Notes: generated by a model from the sequence alone, not told the origin. 64,000 nucleotides of DNA from Spodoptera frugiperda (GCF_023101765.2 NC_064242.1:3708327-3772326); one strand, 5' to 3'. Positions 12,116-25,866 are shown, numbered from the stretch's first letter. Translations and numbers: made by a program.

Positions 12116-13751
12116 TCCTACAGCAACGTAGCATACTTTAAAATTCCACAACAGAAGTAGTTCAACATTAAACATGATTCATGGCTGTGGCTTCGTAAGA
12201 ATAATTACAAAACATACCAACTATATTTCATCTCTTAGAAAAAGGCAGAAAATGGTTGAGGTCTTTTTGCTTGAAGCTCTATGCGGTATGTTTTAAGTAC
12301 CTAGTGCTTGCAAGTGTCCTATACGGAGTGAAATATTTGTTATGCAGTCCCTGTTTCGTGTGTTGTTTATGATTGTTTAGGGAAAACTGGTTTTATACCA
12401 GTTGGCAGTTGCTAAAAGATTGCATTGTGATATTACTTCGTGTGTGAATTCGTGGCATATGCATGTGACGTGCTATCTAAGTTACTCAATAAACATTATG
12501 TCGAAATTAAAAATATCCGCACTGAGTAGTGTATGTGTCTGTCTGTTTGTCCACGGATTGACGTGATGGTTTTAGTGGTGACACGATCATTAATGGCCGA
12601 GCAGCGGGTACACGCTACAGGATTAGCTGGTAAAATATGAAAATAATATTATAACGGCAATTAAAAAAATCTCTGACACAAATAGTCTAACCTTAAATTT
12701 TTGAACTGTAACAAAACCTATAACAACTTTTATGACTTGTCTTAAATCTGAATTAACGATAATTATACGTATATTTTACAAACAGGAGATTTGTTTGAGT
12801 CATTCAGTGTTAACAAGAATCAAAATATCAAGGTATTTGGGACAATAAAGTAAGGTAAAGGAGGTCAAGTACGCAAGAAGCTCTTACGTAGCTCTCTGTT
12901 TGAGTTTGAGGTACACAAGAGCTGTAAGAATTATATTTTATGGCAATAAAAACGTCATATACAGGTACAGTAGATGAACTTATTCAAAGTCAAAGTTCTT
13001 TGATTAATTATGAATTTTATCGTTTTGTAATAAAGTCTGAAATCTATTGAAGTTTGACGGGGTTTGTATTTAAGATTTGCTTTACTTTAAAGCTAGCAAG
13101 ATTTTCGTTTACTTTTTGTAGTTTAATTACGAGTGCAAATAACTTCTTCCTTTATCTATATTATACAAATGTTTTAAAGAAAATATTGATTGATGACAAA
13201 ATCGTAAAGAGATATCAAACAAACAAATAAACTTAACATTTATAATATTAACTTGGGATCTACTTTTTCTAAAACATTCTAAATCCAAACAAATCCAAAA
13301 CATTCTTCCAACGATTTAAATTAACAAGATTCTCACAAAAGATTGGAAAATTAACTTGAAAGGGGATTTTTGAAATAGAAAGAGCGACGTGAAGTGAAAT
13401 GTATGTATATCAAAGTATATGTCTTCACTTAAAAACAAATAGTAATTTGGTAAAAGCCTCGCAGAAACTAACTGTTAATTCCGGGGCTTTAGTTGCATAA
13501 TTTTATATTCAGCAACCGTAATTTATATGCAAAATGAGGCTTTCTTGCACATAATAATATATTTTCATTAACATTTAAATTGCAAGAAGACTAGCTTGTT
13601 GTCCTGTAGTGCCTGCCACATTTTCTTAATTCTAAAGTGAGGTGATAAATTGTAAAATGTAGACAAGAGATGGATTTTTCCCTAGCTGATCTAAAACAAC
13701 AGACTGCCCTTTGGTAACAATTTCGTGCTAGAAGAATTTTATTTTAAGCTA
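12116..13751. other. Non-coding, nothing recognised
   Basis: AT-rich unique sequence. A TGTGTCTGTCTGTTTGTCC stretch at 12533 loosely recalls the satellite-linked repeat at 63.5 kb. Confidence 0.55.
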
Positions 13752-13992
13752 CAAGTCGGTAAGCCGGACCTGATGGTAAGCAATCGCTGCGGCCATAGAT
13801 GCCCGAAACATCAGAGGCGTTACGGGTTGTTGGGGAATCGAGGAATGGGAAAGTTGGGTGTAATTGGGCCTCCGATAACCTCACTCACACAAAAAAATAC
13901 AACGCAACCATTGTTTCACGTCGGTTTTCTGTGAGGCCATGGTATCACTCCGGTCGAGCCGACACATTGTACCGCAGCATGGCTCTCTTACA
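13752..13992 (+). repeat. Family B repeat
   Basis: CGGACCTGATGGTAAGCAATC, CATCAGAGGCGTTACGGG, GGGCCTCCGATAACCTCACTC, GGTATCACTCCGGTCGAGCC and GCATGGCTCTCTTACA. Small open frames here belong to the repeat. Confidence 0.87.
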
Positions 13993-16900
13993 ATTATATT
14001 TAAAATGAAATCAGTAACACCATAAAAATCCCATACCTAATAGTTTACTACGTACTTTTGCTTACGAGGGGTTCACCGTAATATCCACACTAGGTAGGCG
14101 ATTGGAGATAACAATTTTAAAGGGTTTTAGTTTATTAGAGAGCGCTACTATTCGGTCTCAGTCAAATGTGTAGTCTTTCATTCACTGGAAGAGTGAAGGT
14201 GGTGACTAACATCATCTTACTCTATCAATACCATACGGCAAATCAGTATGTAAACTAACATATAAAATGCCATCAAGAACCTCACAAGATGCAGAAAACC
14301 CATATCCTCTCTTCAATAATCTCAATAAACCAAGAAGGCATCGGACGTGTGGAAGTGTAAACTGGAATGGCCCACTCATCAATCGCCCGGCCCCGAACGC
14401 TCACTTTCAATTTAACTTGGTGAAATTCACTTGATGTTTGCTCCAGGCGGCCAGTGAGTAAGATCCAATATTATCTCCGTGTAGAAACAGCGAGGTTTTG
14501 TTGACATACCAACTAATGTAGGAGTTTCTGAGCGTGTGGACGGACCCTTGATGAACTGTATGGAAATTAATTTTGTTTTAATTGCAGATTTGTATTAGTT
14601 AGGGTTCTGGATATTAATTATTGTTAAATATTGAACATTTATAAGGTGGTTAATGTTGGAATTGGATTGTATAATTGGCGAAGTAGTTAAGCAATTGGCT
14701 TCTTTGTGATGAGTTGGCTTTAGTTCCTACATTAAATAATGTATTAATGTGATCATTCAATCATAACTCTCCGGATGACAAATCATCATGTATATTTTTC
14801 TCTACGTAACTAATTTGAACATTCCACGTTTTCACATCAATATTTTTACCCATCAACTTTTTGCAGAACATCAATGTTTGCCATAACACACGTACCCATT
14901 TAATTAGAGAGCTGAAAACATTCGCCTCGCCATTTGCGTCGAAAGCCAAAAATCTACCACGTTCCGCGCAAACAACTAAATCCAAATGATCAGTTACATA
15001 AAACCCCCGAATTGAATAACAACGTATTTGTTTGCAACCCCTGCAAAGCTTTTAATCTTTAATTTTTATTTTCGTAAAAAATGTTTTTCAATTTCCCTCG
15101 GCAACGTGTATTTAAATACTGTTTGTTTGTTTTAGTCGTTTCATTGCTGGCAACTAAAATTTACTGTTTCTGACGCACGTGTGTGTGTGTGTAGGTATCA
15201 AAGCGAATGTTGTTGACTCCGTATGACAAGCGGTTTTGTGTTTGTTATGCTGTACTACCAAATTGTTTTATGTTATCGTAGGTTGTTGTTGTTACATCAT
15301 AACCATATTCACGCCTGTTTTTGTTCGAAAAGATGGTAAATATGTGACGTAGTAGGTAGGTACATTGTCGAGAGAAAAACAAGTCTAATGGTCCACAGCT
15401 CTTTACATTATAACCCCAGACGTTACACTCTTAATAACATCAGAAAATGTGATCTTATACGAAAATCTTACTATTACCAACACTCACAAATCAATAAAAG
15501 ACATCTCACTACACTAAATAACGAACTTGTTCATTCAATTAGTAAGTTCCTACACACAATGCTGATATGAAATCAATCTGATTAACGATTTCCCAAGATA
15601 CCGATAGCTACCAACAATGCTGCTTCTCATGTCTCCTTCCATTAGTCCGGTTACCATTCCTAACATTCAATTAATAAACGAATATTGATTGATGTATACG
15701 CTTTTCTAACTGAACGTTCCATTTTTCATAAATAAAAGAACATCATTTATCAAAGGTTCTCTCTATCGCAAATTACTCCCGAAATTGGTCTCTCTTGCTT
15801 CTATTAATTTATAATTTATAAAGCTCGAAATTATTATAATATTGTAAAGATAAATTATGTAAGTGGCTTACTTAATTTTTTTTTCGAAGGTAATTTTTCC
15901 GATCTTGCCAATATTGTCTGTAATAGATGTTTAATTTAAAAATTGGTTTTTAATTTTCTGAGTTTTAATTAAGATTGCTGATATTGCTTTTATCGATGTT
16001 TGAAATAAGTATAATTATCATAGTACAGATAACACTAAAATATTCGTCCACTGTAAGAAAAGTTATTGTAAAGAAGGGACTCATTAATATGATGAGAACG
16101 AACGAAAGAACGATCCTAAGAATGTGCCTTAACAGGCGTTGCACCGTGGGGGCTCCGGAGCAGGCCTATTTATAGGCCTCGGTACCTCTTACAGGAGTAG
16201 AGGGTGGCCACCAAGATGGTTTAGTGAGGTCAAAATCTCACACTTTCTAGTCTTTTATCCTCAAAAGCTAGGCGCCCTTTGAAAGATTGCGCCCGTCAAC
16301 AAAAAGGCAAACATACGAAGACATCCAATAATCCCAGAAACACAACCAAAACTCCATCTAATCTTACACTAAAACAATTACTATGATTTGTAATTTAGTA
16401 GTGACGTCATTACATATTCGTACACTAGACAATCCTGTTTGAACAAGCTTCATTATACGCTATTACTCCATTGGAGCGCGAACAATATGATCAATATTGC
16501 TAATTTTCACGTTCAATTTGCATTACATTAAATTTTGACTATACTTTATGAACAAAATAGTTGGTTTATTTTCATAAAACGGTAATTGTGGATATGATAT
16601 TTATTTATTTATTATTTATGTATAATAGACACAACAGATACATTAAGGCATGAGATATAAAGGTACTGCATATTCCTAAAATATTTTTTCTGCAGATAAT
16701 TACACTTCGGTATGTAAAAGCTAAACTGTGGCTTAATGTAGTATTTGAAGTCATTGAGAGAGGCTCATGTTCAGCAGGGAACGTCTTGTGGCTGATATGA
16801 TTTAAAATGTACCACATAAAACCTCAGTAACTGTTCAAGTCAACAACGTCCCCCGACAGACTAACAAACACTACTACAAACTGGACAAACAAAAATACAA

Positions 16901-18234
16901 CCACTAAACCAAAAAGTATTTATGTATGACAAACATTTTAACTCCCTCAATTAAAATCTCAAGTAAACAGTGACCCAAATTCTAACAAACAGAATGACAT
17001 CACTATTACACGAAGAACACGTCATCGATTCGAGTCATAAATAATAAAATCGAAAGATTAAACAAAATGATAACACGACTCGATACAATGTAGTCGGTAA
17101 TTTGTTCGTACCGACAATCGAATAGGGTTGAATCGATATCTAATTACGAGCACATGCGAAGAGACAGACACACTCGTTATTCTTGTTCGTGGATGTGGAA
17201 ATTGTACACGATAATGACGAGGTTGCTCAAAATTTTTGTTTCATATGGATTTATGAAGGTATTCTTTTGTTTTATACTTTTTTCCAAGTGAAGTTGGATT
17301 TGGAGTTTGTCTTTAATTGGAGAATAACTTTTTTATATTATAACTTTAACAAACTTTTTCACATGTGTGTATTTCTATCTGTTTCTTACTATTTTATATC
17401 GAATTGAAGTTTTATTTCGAAAACATTTTAAAGTTCTTTAGATATTTTGACTTTTATTGCATCACGTCTATTCGACGCGTTTTATAAGTTGTCGGATTTA
17501 ATGGGAAGTAGTTTTACGAGTTTTAAATCAATCTACAATGAATCTTACACCAAGATTTGACTAGTATTTTTAAAGTAGGTACTTAAGTACTTGATACATT
17601 TTTGAGTAAGTACGAAAATATTCGCCTTACTTAACCTTACTCATAAGAAAAGAGAGAAGTCTAATGACCGATAAAGCTTATAAATTCGACATTCTCCTAT
17701 CGATAAGCTATTATTCCTATATTGAGTTATTTATTTTTTTAAGACATCTCCGCAACGTGTAGATTTGAAGTATTGGATTGTCATACGCAAATCGAGTAAT
17801 GTAACCATTACTCATAAGTTTTCCAAAAAATCAAAGTGCTTTCATGTTCCAGTTTTCACTTTATTAATTTTTATGCTAAAATCGCTCTTAATTTTCATCT
17901 TTCACAGTTGCTTTTTAAATGAATAATTAATATTCTAATCCTTTTAGTATACAGAAACTATAGAAACCGGCGTCAGCAAACAAGATAATTATATATTCAC
18001 AAAGCAATAAGGTTAACGACGCGATCATAGCTTAAGCTCATGAATTTTCATCGCGCGCTAATCTTTATGCATCTTCGCTATTACCTATTTACTGTATTAG
18101 CTTCACTACTAGCCAATTAACGTTCAAGTCAATTTGTATTAAAAAGGGAATTAGTTTAAGATGAGAAAAATCTTATACTTTTTTAGAAGCAGTAGGAGAT
18201 AATGAGAGCTACTTGTAGTAGTTATGTTACTCCA
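13993..18234. other. Long AT-rich region, mostly unrecognised
   Basis: Contains a short (GT)n run at 15181-15193. A GC-richer stretch at 16130-16300 (GGCCTCGGTACCTCTTACAG) may be an old repeat fragment. Small frames at 14761, 15388, 15975, 16605 and 17183 have no recognisable product. Confidence 0.5.
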
Positions 18235-18440
18235 TTTTTTTTGACGGGGGAAAATCATCCAATGACTTCTCTCGCCTTGGGCAAGACGGCACGGAGTGTC
18301 AGACTCACACTGACTAAAAACCAGCCCGTTCCTAACTCCTGCTTTTTGAGCTATAGCTCCAGTCCGCATCTCCGGGGCGGTATCATCCCTGCGTGGTGAT
18401 ATCTGTAGTGGTCTGATGACTCCCCTTGCTTCCCGTCCCC
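18235..18440 (-). mobile_element. Family A retroposon, longer variant
   Basis: T run, GGGGGAAAATCATCCAATGACTTC block, CTGACTAAAAACC block and TCCGCATCTCCGG. About 60 bases more (GTGGTCTGATGACTCCCC) follow, resembling an extension also seen after 59500. The extension suggests family A derives from the 3' part of a larger element. No convincing target duplication seen. Confidence 0.8.
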
Positions 18441-18549
18441 ACACCCACTGAGATGGCTATACTGTAAGGCACAAATATTGTAAAACAAGATGACTCTATC
18501 TAAAGTCGATTGAAAAGTCTCACTCGAAAGTTTGAACCTCACGAAAAGA

Positions 18550-19110
18550 ATTAATCCAAATCGATAACAATCTTTAATCAACCATAACCACAGCAACAAT
18601 AAGTTGTCTGTCGAAAGGGCAAAATGTATGTGGCACACACTCGACGAGCAATCAACACACATCTGTTACTTATCCAACATTTTTCCCTATACACAATAAA
18701 GATAATAAATGTCACATGATTATTTTCATCGCGAAAAGCATCGTGTTCACGCCAGCTTTGACAATCAGCGGAGCGGAACAGCCCAATGAGTCCTTTGTAC
18801 AGATACACTCTCGATGTACAGAAAACACTTTTTGCCAAATTCACACGAGCCACGCCGAAACGGAATCTTTCATTTGTATCGCCAGCGATTCGAACGATCT
18901 GCGGAATTGGGAGCAATATTCGCCATGCGATTTTTGATTCTGATGTTATGCCGGTGTGAGTGTTTTAGGATCTTTATGGCTTGCGGTTGATTGGTTTCAT
19001 GACTATGTAAGACTTCCAAAAAAATGTTAAAGCTGCTGTTAAATTGTTGCAGTAAATCTTCGAGTAAAGAAATAGTTTCTTGTGCTTTACCGTGGAAAAA
19101 TTCCAAACAT
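18550..19110. other. GC-richer unique block, possible exon or regulatory DNA
   Basis: Unlike its AT-rich surroundings, this block has higher GC and CpG content (GAGCGGAACAGCCC, CACGAGCCACGCCG, CGCCAGCGATTCG) and is open in several frames on both strands. The longest are 112 residues on - (18578-18916), 78 residues on - (18870-19106) and 73 residues on + (18716-18937). None shows a domain or motif I recognise. It could be an exon or UTR of a host gene, a conserved regulatory element, or an unrecognised repeat. I make no gene call. Confidence 0.25.
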
Positions 19111-21205
19111 TTAAGTTTCCTAGTGTTCCTGACTTGAACTTGTTAGTGCAGCCTGCTCAGTGCTCACCCCACAAAGGAGAACGGTCTCAACAAGAAATTC
19201 CTTTTATAAATTGTTTTGTTCATAAAATATTGTATAAGTTTCCTCGCTATTTCTATTTATCTAAAGGCTCATTCTTTATACGGGTGTAGACGTGTGTTCC
19301 CGGACAGTTAGTTAAGGGCGCTCGCATCCATTGAAATACCAACACCTGAGACAAAAGAATATTGCTATTTTTCCAAAACAAAAATAAAAGTGTCAGTTCC
19401 TATTCAGTTTCTTGGCGAAACAATGAATGATAGTACAAAGGAAACTTTTCAAGGCAGTTATCTTTAAAAGCTCGTCAAATACTCTTAAATAATATATCTA
19501 GTGTTAGGTTTTCCCGGAAGTTTTGTATTCAAATCTGAGCTTTATTGCTGTTTGTAGAAGGTACATAATAAATTGTGTTATATGTAACAGTTGCATTTTG
19601 ATGGAGGCATTGGCTTGGGTACTTGAGTATAATGTTATTACTTGGATGTAAAGTAAATAAAACTTTGCTTTGTATTTGCATCTGCAACAATTTATTTTTA
19701 CACTGCTATCATTGTATTCTAGAATTATTCAACTAGAACTTGGACTAAGTATTTCTAGGGACTTGTTTTTTCTATTTATGAGTTGATTTGATGATGACAT
19801 GGTACCAGAATAGGAGAAAGCAGTGCAGTACCGCTTACATCATTATCTTGAAGACATTAGTTCGTAATCAATGCTATTTGTGTGCGGTGAGATCAGCCAC
19901 AACCTCGTGGCAAATTAGCTATTGCTGCATATTAGCCCTTTGACGTGGTCCACTTAGTAATGTGCACTTGGTATTGTTTGATATACATACGTAAATGGAA
20001 TAGGCAATACACCATTAACCATGTGGTACCGTGTGTGTAAATGTGTGTGTGTGTAAATGTAATGTAAATACGAATTGAAAAATATGTAGTTGCATAAAGC
20101 AATACGCTTTTTGAGATAGGTAAGCTGTTTTAATACATCTATCTTATTACTTTTCGGTTATGAATCTATTAATAAGTATTGACGTTCTTGAAATTTTGAG
20201 CTCGATTTAGCCTCAAGCAACAATATTTTTTGTTGAAAAAGAAGATAAATGTTGATGAATAATTTTCATACGCAACACCTATATTTCATGAGCAAAATTC
20301 TTGTATGTCTACAATAAAATTGTAGCAATAAGATTTCCATTCCTTCTCCCAATTTCATATTCAACTCCAAATGAAAGTCAGAGCTACAAATGGCAAACAT
20401 TACTGTAATAGGTAAATGCACTCAACATTCAAATAGAGTGAGACAAGTGCCGTTTTATTTACATACACTTTGAAGACTTGCATTATATCCAACGCGAAGA
20501 TGACGTCACATTTTTTATTTTATTAAAATGCTAAAAGGGTCGTGAGGATACCGCAACCAATTTACTACGCGTGGTTAAACGAGGCTGTTAAGTAAATGTG
20601 TGTGTATAGAAATACGAAAGTGATCTTTATGTTCAATCTTATATGTATAATATATTATTATCGTGTATTTGTTACAGCGGCAGCAGTTTTAGTCGCTACA
20701 TAGTTTTTAGAAGCATGGCTCTCCCACACTTGAAATTAGAAGTCAGGTGTTGAAGACATATCATAATAATAAGTTATAAAGAAAGAAATTAATGTTGCTA
20801 ATTTGCTAAATACAAGTCTTTTATAAGCTCACTAAATTCCCAACTACTTAAACTCACACTATCATACCGTTAGTGTACCTTTTGTCAAAGGCGAGGGCAT
20901 TTACAGGCTGGGCAGGCTTGCACGGTAACAATGGCGGTTTGTGACCCCTAACACAATGGATGCAGTTATCACACGGGACAGATAACGACACAATGCAATA
21001 TCGCGGTGGACTGGCGTAACTAACTACATGTGTTGGTTATATTAGTCGGTTCGAGCGGTCAATTGAACGAGAATTGCAAGTGAAGTGCGAAATTGAACCT
21101 TATTGTTATGAATGGTGGTGATGATGATGAAAAAGCGTCCGGCTTTTTGGGGAAAAAGACTAGGGGAATAAGAATTCTTAGGTTTCAGCTCTACAATAAC
21201 TTGTT
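19111..21205. other. AT-rich region, nothing recognised except a 22-base B fragment
   Basis: A (GT)n-type run lies at 20030-20060 and a short (ATG)n run at 21117-21131. Confidence 0.55.
20711..20732 (+). repeat. Family B terminal fragment
   Basis: Only the last 22 bases of family B (GAAGCATGGCTCTCCCACAC) in otherwise unrelated sequence. Confidence 0.6.
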
Positions 21206-21346
21206 TTTTTTGAGGTGGTTAAATCATCCAATGACTTCTCCCACCTTGGGTGAGGCAGTGTCAGACTCTTAAAAACGACCCTGTTCTTATTCCTGCTTCT
21301 TGAATTGGAGCCCCGGAAACCCATTAAGTCTTCCGCGGCTCCGAAA
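21206..21346 (-). mobile_element. Family A retroposon
   Basis: T run, then diverged family A body and GCGGCTCCG end. A short TCTACAAT occurs on both sides (about 21190 and 21348), a weak target-duplication candidate. Confidence 0.8.
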
Positions 21347-22164
21347 TCTACAATGGTTACCATCAGCACTAATAAGGGACATTAGTTCTTTTCAAATAGA
21401 CTTACTTCGGAGCCCTCAATGTACAACACATCTATGGCTATGGAGAATAATGAAGGTATAACCTTTAGGTTTTGAATTTTAGCGATTCAAATATTTAAAG
21501 TGTGCAAAGGAAGGCTTAGGTACTTACGTAAATAAAATACAGATTTCGAATTTAAAACAGTATCAGATGATAAAGAATGGTTTCATAAATACTGTTCTGT
21601 TTGAAAGAGCGACATTTGAACTCTGAAATGAAATCTAAACTAAAGCTACAAAAATGGTGTAACAAAATAAAATAACTTTTTGAAATAATATTTCGAAAAG
21701 TTTGCTACCTCTATAATTTTAACGAACTCAGAATTTTCAGAATAGAATCAATTCTATAGAGAAGAAAGAAAATGTTTATTTAAAAATACACAATTTTAAA
21801 TAAACTAAACTAAAAACTAAAGTCGACACGCTTCTTAGTTTTAATTAAAAGGGGTTCTTAAATAAGTTGCTAAAGCCTTTCTCGAGAATATCTATGTATT
21901 GTGCTTGTGTCTAACCGTCGGTCGTCGGTCGACCACACAAAGGCACTGAAAGGAGTCTCTTGAACGTGCCACTATCTAGATCAAGTCAAGCAAGTGATAC
22001 TTGATAGTACTCGGTAGAAATTATAATTTTGTTACTTCATAATAACATTGGCTTTAATTCCTTTAAGAGTAAGGATGATGACGGGGTATGAAAATTAAAA
22101 ATCTATTTAGTCCGTCAGTTAGGTAATGTAAAAATATTAGACACGTATTTTGTCGTATAAGATA

Positions 22165-22245
22165 CTTAACACATTAAACGCCGTGGTGGTCACCGGTGAC
22201 CGATGTTAGCGGAGGATTTGCTTTCAACAGTTTTCTATTGGCAGT
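22165..22245. repeat. Family H short repeat with 14-bp perfect palindrome
   Basis: TTAACACATTAAACGCCGTGG, then GGTCACCGGTGACC (22188-22201, perfect palindrome), TTAGCGGAGGATTTGC and CAACAGTTTTCTATTGG. Related to 1895-1965 and 58785-58855. Confidence 0.65.
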
Positions 22246-24961
22246 CAAAGACTTAACAACAATACTAAATATAAAACGCATCAAAGTTTAGAAGTGGGAG
22301 TGAATAAATAATTTCTACGTATAAAATGTACTTAGAAGTGACGTTACGCGATATTTCAAATCAATATATCTTCGAATATATTTGTTTCTTTTTAAACTGC
22401 GACCTCCCATCAAGTATGGAGATAATGCCAAACGCTCTTCTGGAGGCGCTTAATGTCTATCTGTGAACTATCGCGGACTGTGATAACTAATATTACTGTA
22501 GATCGTGAGAAATAATATTTGTAACGATATGAATCTATAAACCACTCACAAATTACATATCTGAAAGTATATTTTCCAGTATCTCTGTCTCCTACACTTA
22601 CTTGGACGTGTGGCGCAAACAACAGGGATTTATCGAGTGGGTAGCGCTCACCGCACTGACTAACGAAAGATTTACTAGCTGTGCTTTAAAAACGTTAGGA
22701 AAATAACCAATTTATTTTCTAAAAGCTAAAGGTGCTATCCATTTTTCGAAGATAAAAAGTTCATGGACGTTTTATTTAAAGCCATTTTTTTCGTTTTTTG
22801 GTAGATATTTATTTCTGTTCATTATGATTTTCTTTTAGTGATATAAATCAAACAAACTGGCTACTCCCGCGCGGTTTCACTCGCACTGCTCGGCTCCTAT
22901 TGATTATAGCGTGATGTTTTACAGCCTGTATATTTTTTAAAGTAACTACTATTCTAAAATTTACAACATGAAAATTGAAATTAACAAACCAAAACACAAA
23001 CTTGGTAAGTAGCATCAAACTACATTGGGGTTGAAATCACTTCATTAATTAAATCATTGCATTGTTGGTAATCTGATTATAAGTTTCAATGCCAAACATA
23101 AAGTTTTGGGTTTGGTCTTCAAGTTAGATAATGTTAAAGTATCGCTTCTGAGCTCACTAGATGGCACTATTGCAGTGTGAAGTCCAATTTTTCCAATCAA
23201 TGCTAAAAATTTATTGCCTAATACTATGGTAAATTCAGTGAACAACAAAATATTAGTTTTTATTAGCGTCTAAATGGCATAAGTAAGTCCTCATTAGAAT
23301 TAAAATAATTTGTTTAGATAATTTTCCTACAAAGGCACCTACCATAACATGCCCCATAAAAGATGGCATACAATTTTTTTCAGACCTAACCCTACATTTC
23401 TTTATGGGGGTCAAATCTCAACCGCTAATATATTGCAAGTCCTAATGATAACCGGACCGCAATTACTTATAGCTTATATTAACCCTTGAACGTCCGTGGG
23501 CGATTAATTCCACGTCAGACCAGATTGTGGCAGTCTGAAGGTTACACTCTTCGTTAGGACTCTTATTGTAATTAAACAGGATTTATTAAAAGAGTAGGTA
23601 CAAAGCTGGGAGTCTAGAATGTGATAATTAATTTATGCAAATTGCTAATTAAAAATCGTAATGTATCTCTTGAAAAGGCTAGGCAAAAGTCTAATTATAG
23701 AGACTCATTGCAGCTGTAGCGGAGTATATTTTATTAATTGTCTGGAGGTGAAATTCCAATGTGCGTTCCTATGAAAAAAATTAAACGATATAAACTTAAC
23801 CCCGCAGTGCACAAGCTAAATACATTAACACAGAATCTGATGGGGCTGTCAGATTACTCCTTCATTACTGAAAGTAAATTATCATCAGTTGATATGGGTA
23901 GGTACAATGGACCAATGGAATGTCAACCCAAGATGTGATCGCTGACCATTGTGGGTACAAGTATTGATCGTTTAATAAAGTTAAGTGCTACCAGAGTATT
24001 TATGGTATAGAATACTTTGGTGTATTAATATTGGACTTCGTTTGTTGATTTTGGATGCAGGTGATGTTAGATCGCGTTTATAAGTAAAAAAAATATTGGT
24101 AATACTGACGCGTCTGTTATTTTGATATTTGGATTAATTTGATTGATTGATTATAATACCTAGTACTTATTACTAAGAATTTGTGCTAATTTATCCAGGT
24201 TTATAACCTTAGTATCTAACCATAATTTGAAATAATATCAGCATAAATATGATAACGATACAAAATAAAAAAAAAAACAAGTGAAAGCTGAAACAAAAAC
24301 AGCACACACTGCATTCCATCCTTAAATTCAATTTTATCCAATATCAACGACAAAATACATGGAATGTGTTCCGCGTTCACTGAGCTGATTTTTTACTTTA
24401 AAATATTGGTACGGAAAATCCAACCGAAAAATACACGCTTCGTTTGCCAGCATAAACAGAGACACGGTGAAAATAACGTGGTAGAGTAATTCAAGTAATG
24501 TTGCAAAGCGTAATCTGTACCGCATCGCAACCGCTCGCATGATTGATGTAGCTGCAAGGCCTTGGACTCAAATTAACTGTCACTTGTCAGACAAAATATG
24601 AAAAGCGTTCAAAACTTGTATGACAAAATTTTACATATAAAACACCCGGGTACGTTTTATACCGCGTCCGTTTTGACAGGGTTAGATTTTGACGTGGAAC
24701 GGATTTAAAATTTTAAAGCAGAAAAATTAATGGTATAAATGTATTTAAATACATTTAAAAACAAGAAAACACATTTTTTTGTGGAAAGCATATTTGATAA
24801 ACAATGGTTTTCTATTTCAGTATTCGTTTCATAAAATGAACATTTTTTTTCTTTTTATCAAAATATGAAAAGTATGGAATCAGGTTTTGCGCTCTACATC
24901 TTAGTGTTTTATATACATAAGTCTGAGTATAAATATTGAGTCATATCACACACATCAACAC
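22246..24961. other. AT-rich region, nothing recognised
   Basis: Small frames at 22410 (-), 23054 (-), 23738 (+) and 24334 (-) show no motifs. The one at 24334-24540 lies in a mildly GC-richer stretch. Confidence 0.5.
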
Positions 24962-25225
24962 CTTATAAGTGGCCACTGCTGACCAAAGGCCTGTTCTCGT
25001 CCAGAGAAGGTTTGAGCATTATTCACCACATTTGCTTAATGTAGGTTGGCTTATAATCAGAAATTATAGGTCCAGAGGTTTCCTCATTACGTTTTCCTTA
25101 ACCGTTAGTCAGCGGTGTCTAAATGATCTTAGAAAGTACGGTAAGGAAATATAACTTGGAAAAAGTGACACTGGTACTTGTCATTGGTAGGTTTCGAAAC
25201 TTCCAGGCCACCACGACATGTACAC
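24962..25225 (+). repeat. Family D repeat
   Basis: CTTATAAGTGGCCACTGCTG, CCAAAGGCCTGTTCTCG, AGAAGGTTTGAGCATTATTC, TAACCGTTAGTCAGCGGTG, GATCTTAGAAAGTACGG and CATTGGTAGGTTTCGAAAC. Best matched to 57185-57425. Confidence 0.78.
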
Positions 25226-25297
25226 CTACTTCATAAAACAAGAAATGAAAAACAAAGAAATAATTTTAAAACCTACAAATCTGGGGGCACGGTAGTG

Positions 25298-25866
25298 AAC
25301 TGGAACCCGTAATGAAACTGAATATTATTGACGAGCCAAGCGAAGCGCAAGCGCAAGGGCACTACCTACCTTTTCTCGAAGCGCTTCGTCGTATTTTTGA
25401 ACCTTCATAACTTGAGTTTGGGTTATACCAGATAAACAAAATTTTCAGGATATAATGTCAGTGGTAGACTTAATAAACCTCTAAAGTTTCAATTGCATAG
25501 CTTTTATACTTTAGATTTTATTGATATCTAAAATACCCCGATTTCGGCCGCACGGAAAGAGTTTAGAAGATTGAATAGATTTTTAAGCTCAAGCCCATAT
25601 GACGAATAGCAAAAAGTCCGTGCGGCCGACTCGCCAGTTCAAAAGTATAGGGTTAGAAACTTGGCTCTACACGGGATCTGATTACTTTTTGACAGTGCGA
25701 GCTATATGGTCTCGTCTTGGCAACATTTAACATGAAATGTTTTTGTGGGATACAATATTCAGATCGTCAAAGTAAAATGAGACTCGTTTTATTTTCCGAG
25801 AAACGCCTTTACGACTGAACTGGAACCGGTATCGTAATGAAACTGAATATTATTGACGAACGACAA
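25298..25866. repeat. Paired ~45-bp direct repeats flanking a ~0.5 kb segment
   Basis: GTAATGAAACTGAATATTATTG with flanking AACTGGAACC and ACGA occurs near 25305-25335 and again near 25820-25860. The segment between holds the inverted repeat at 25545-25628. It may be a partial local duplication or the ends of an unknown repeat. Confidence 0.6.
25545..25628. repeat. 11-bp GC-rich inverted repeat
   Basis: CGGCCGCACGG (25545-25555) and CCGTGCGGCCG (25618-25628) are perfect complements around a 62-base AT-rich spacer. Confidence 0.8.
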
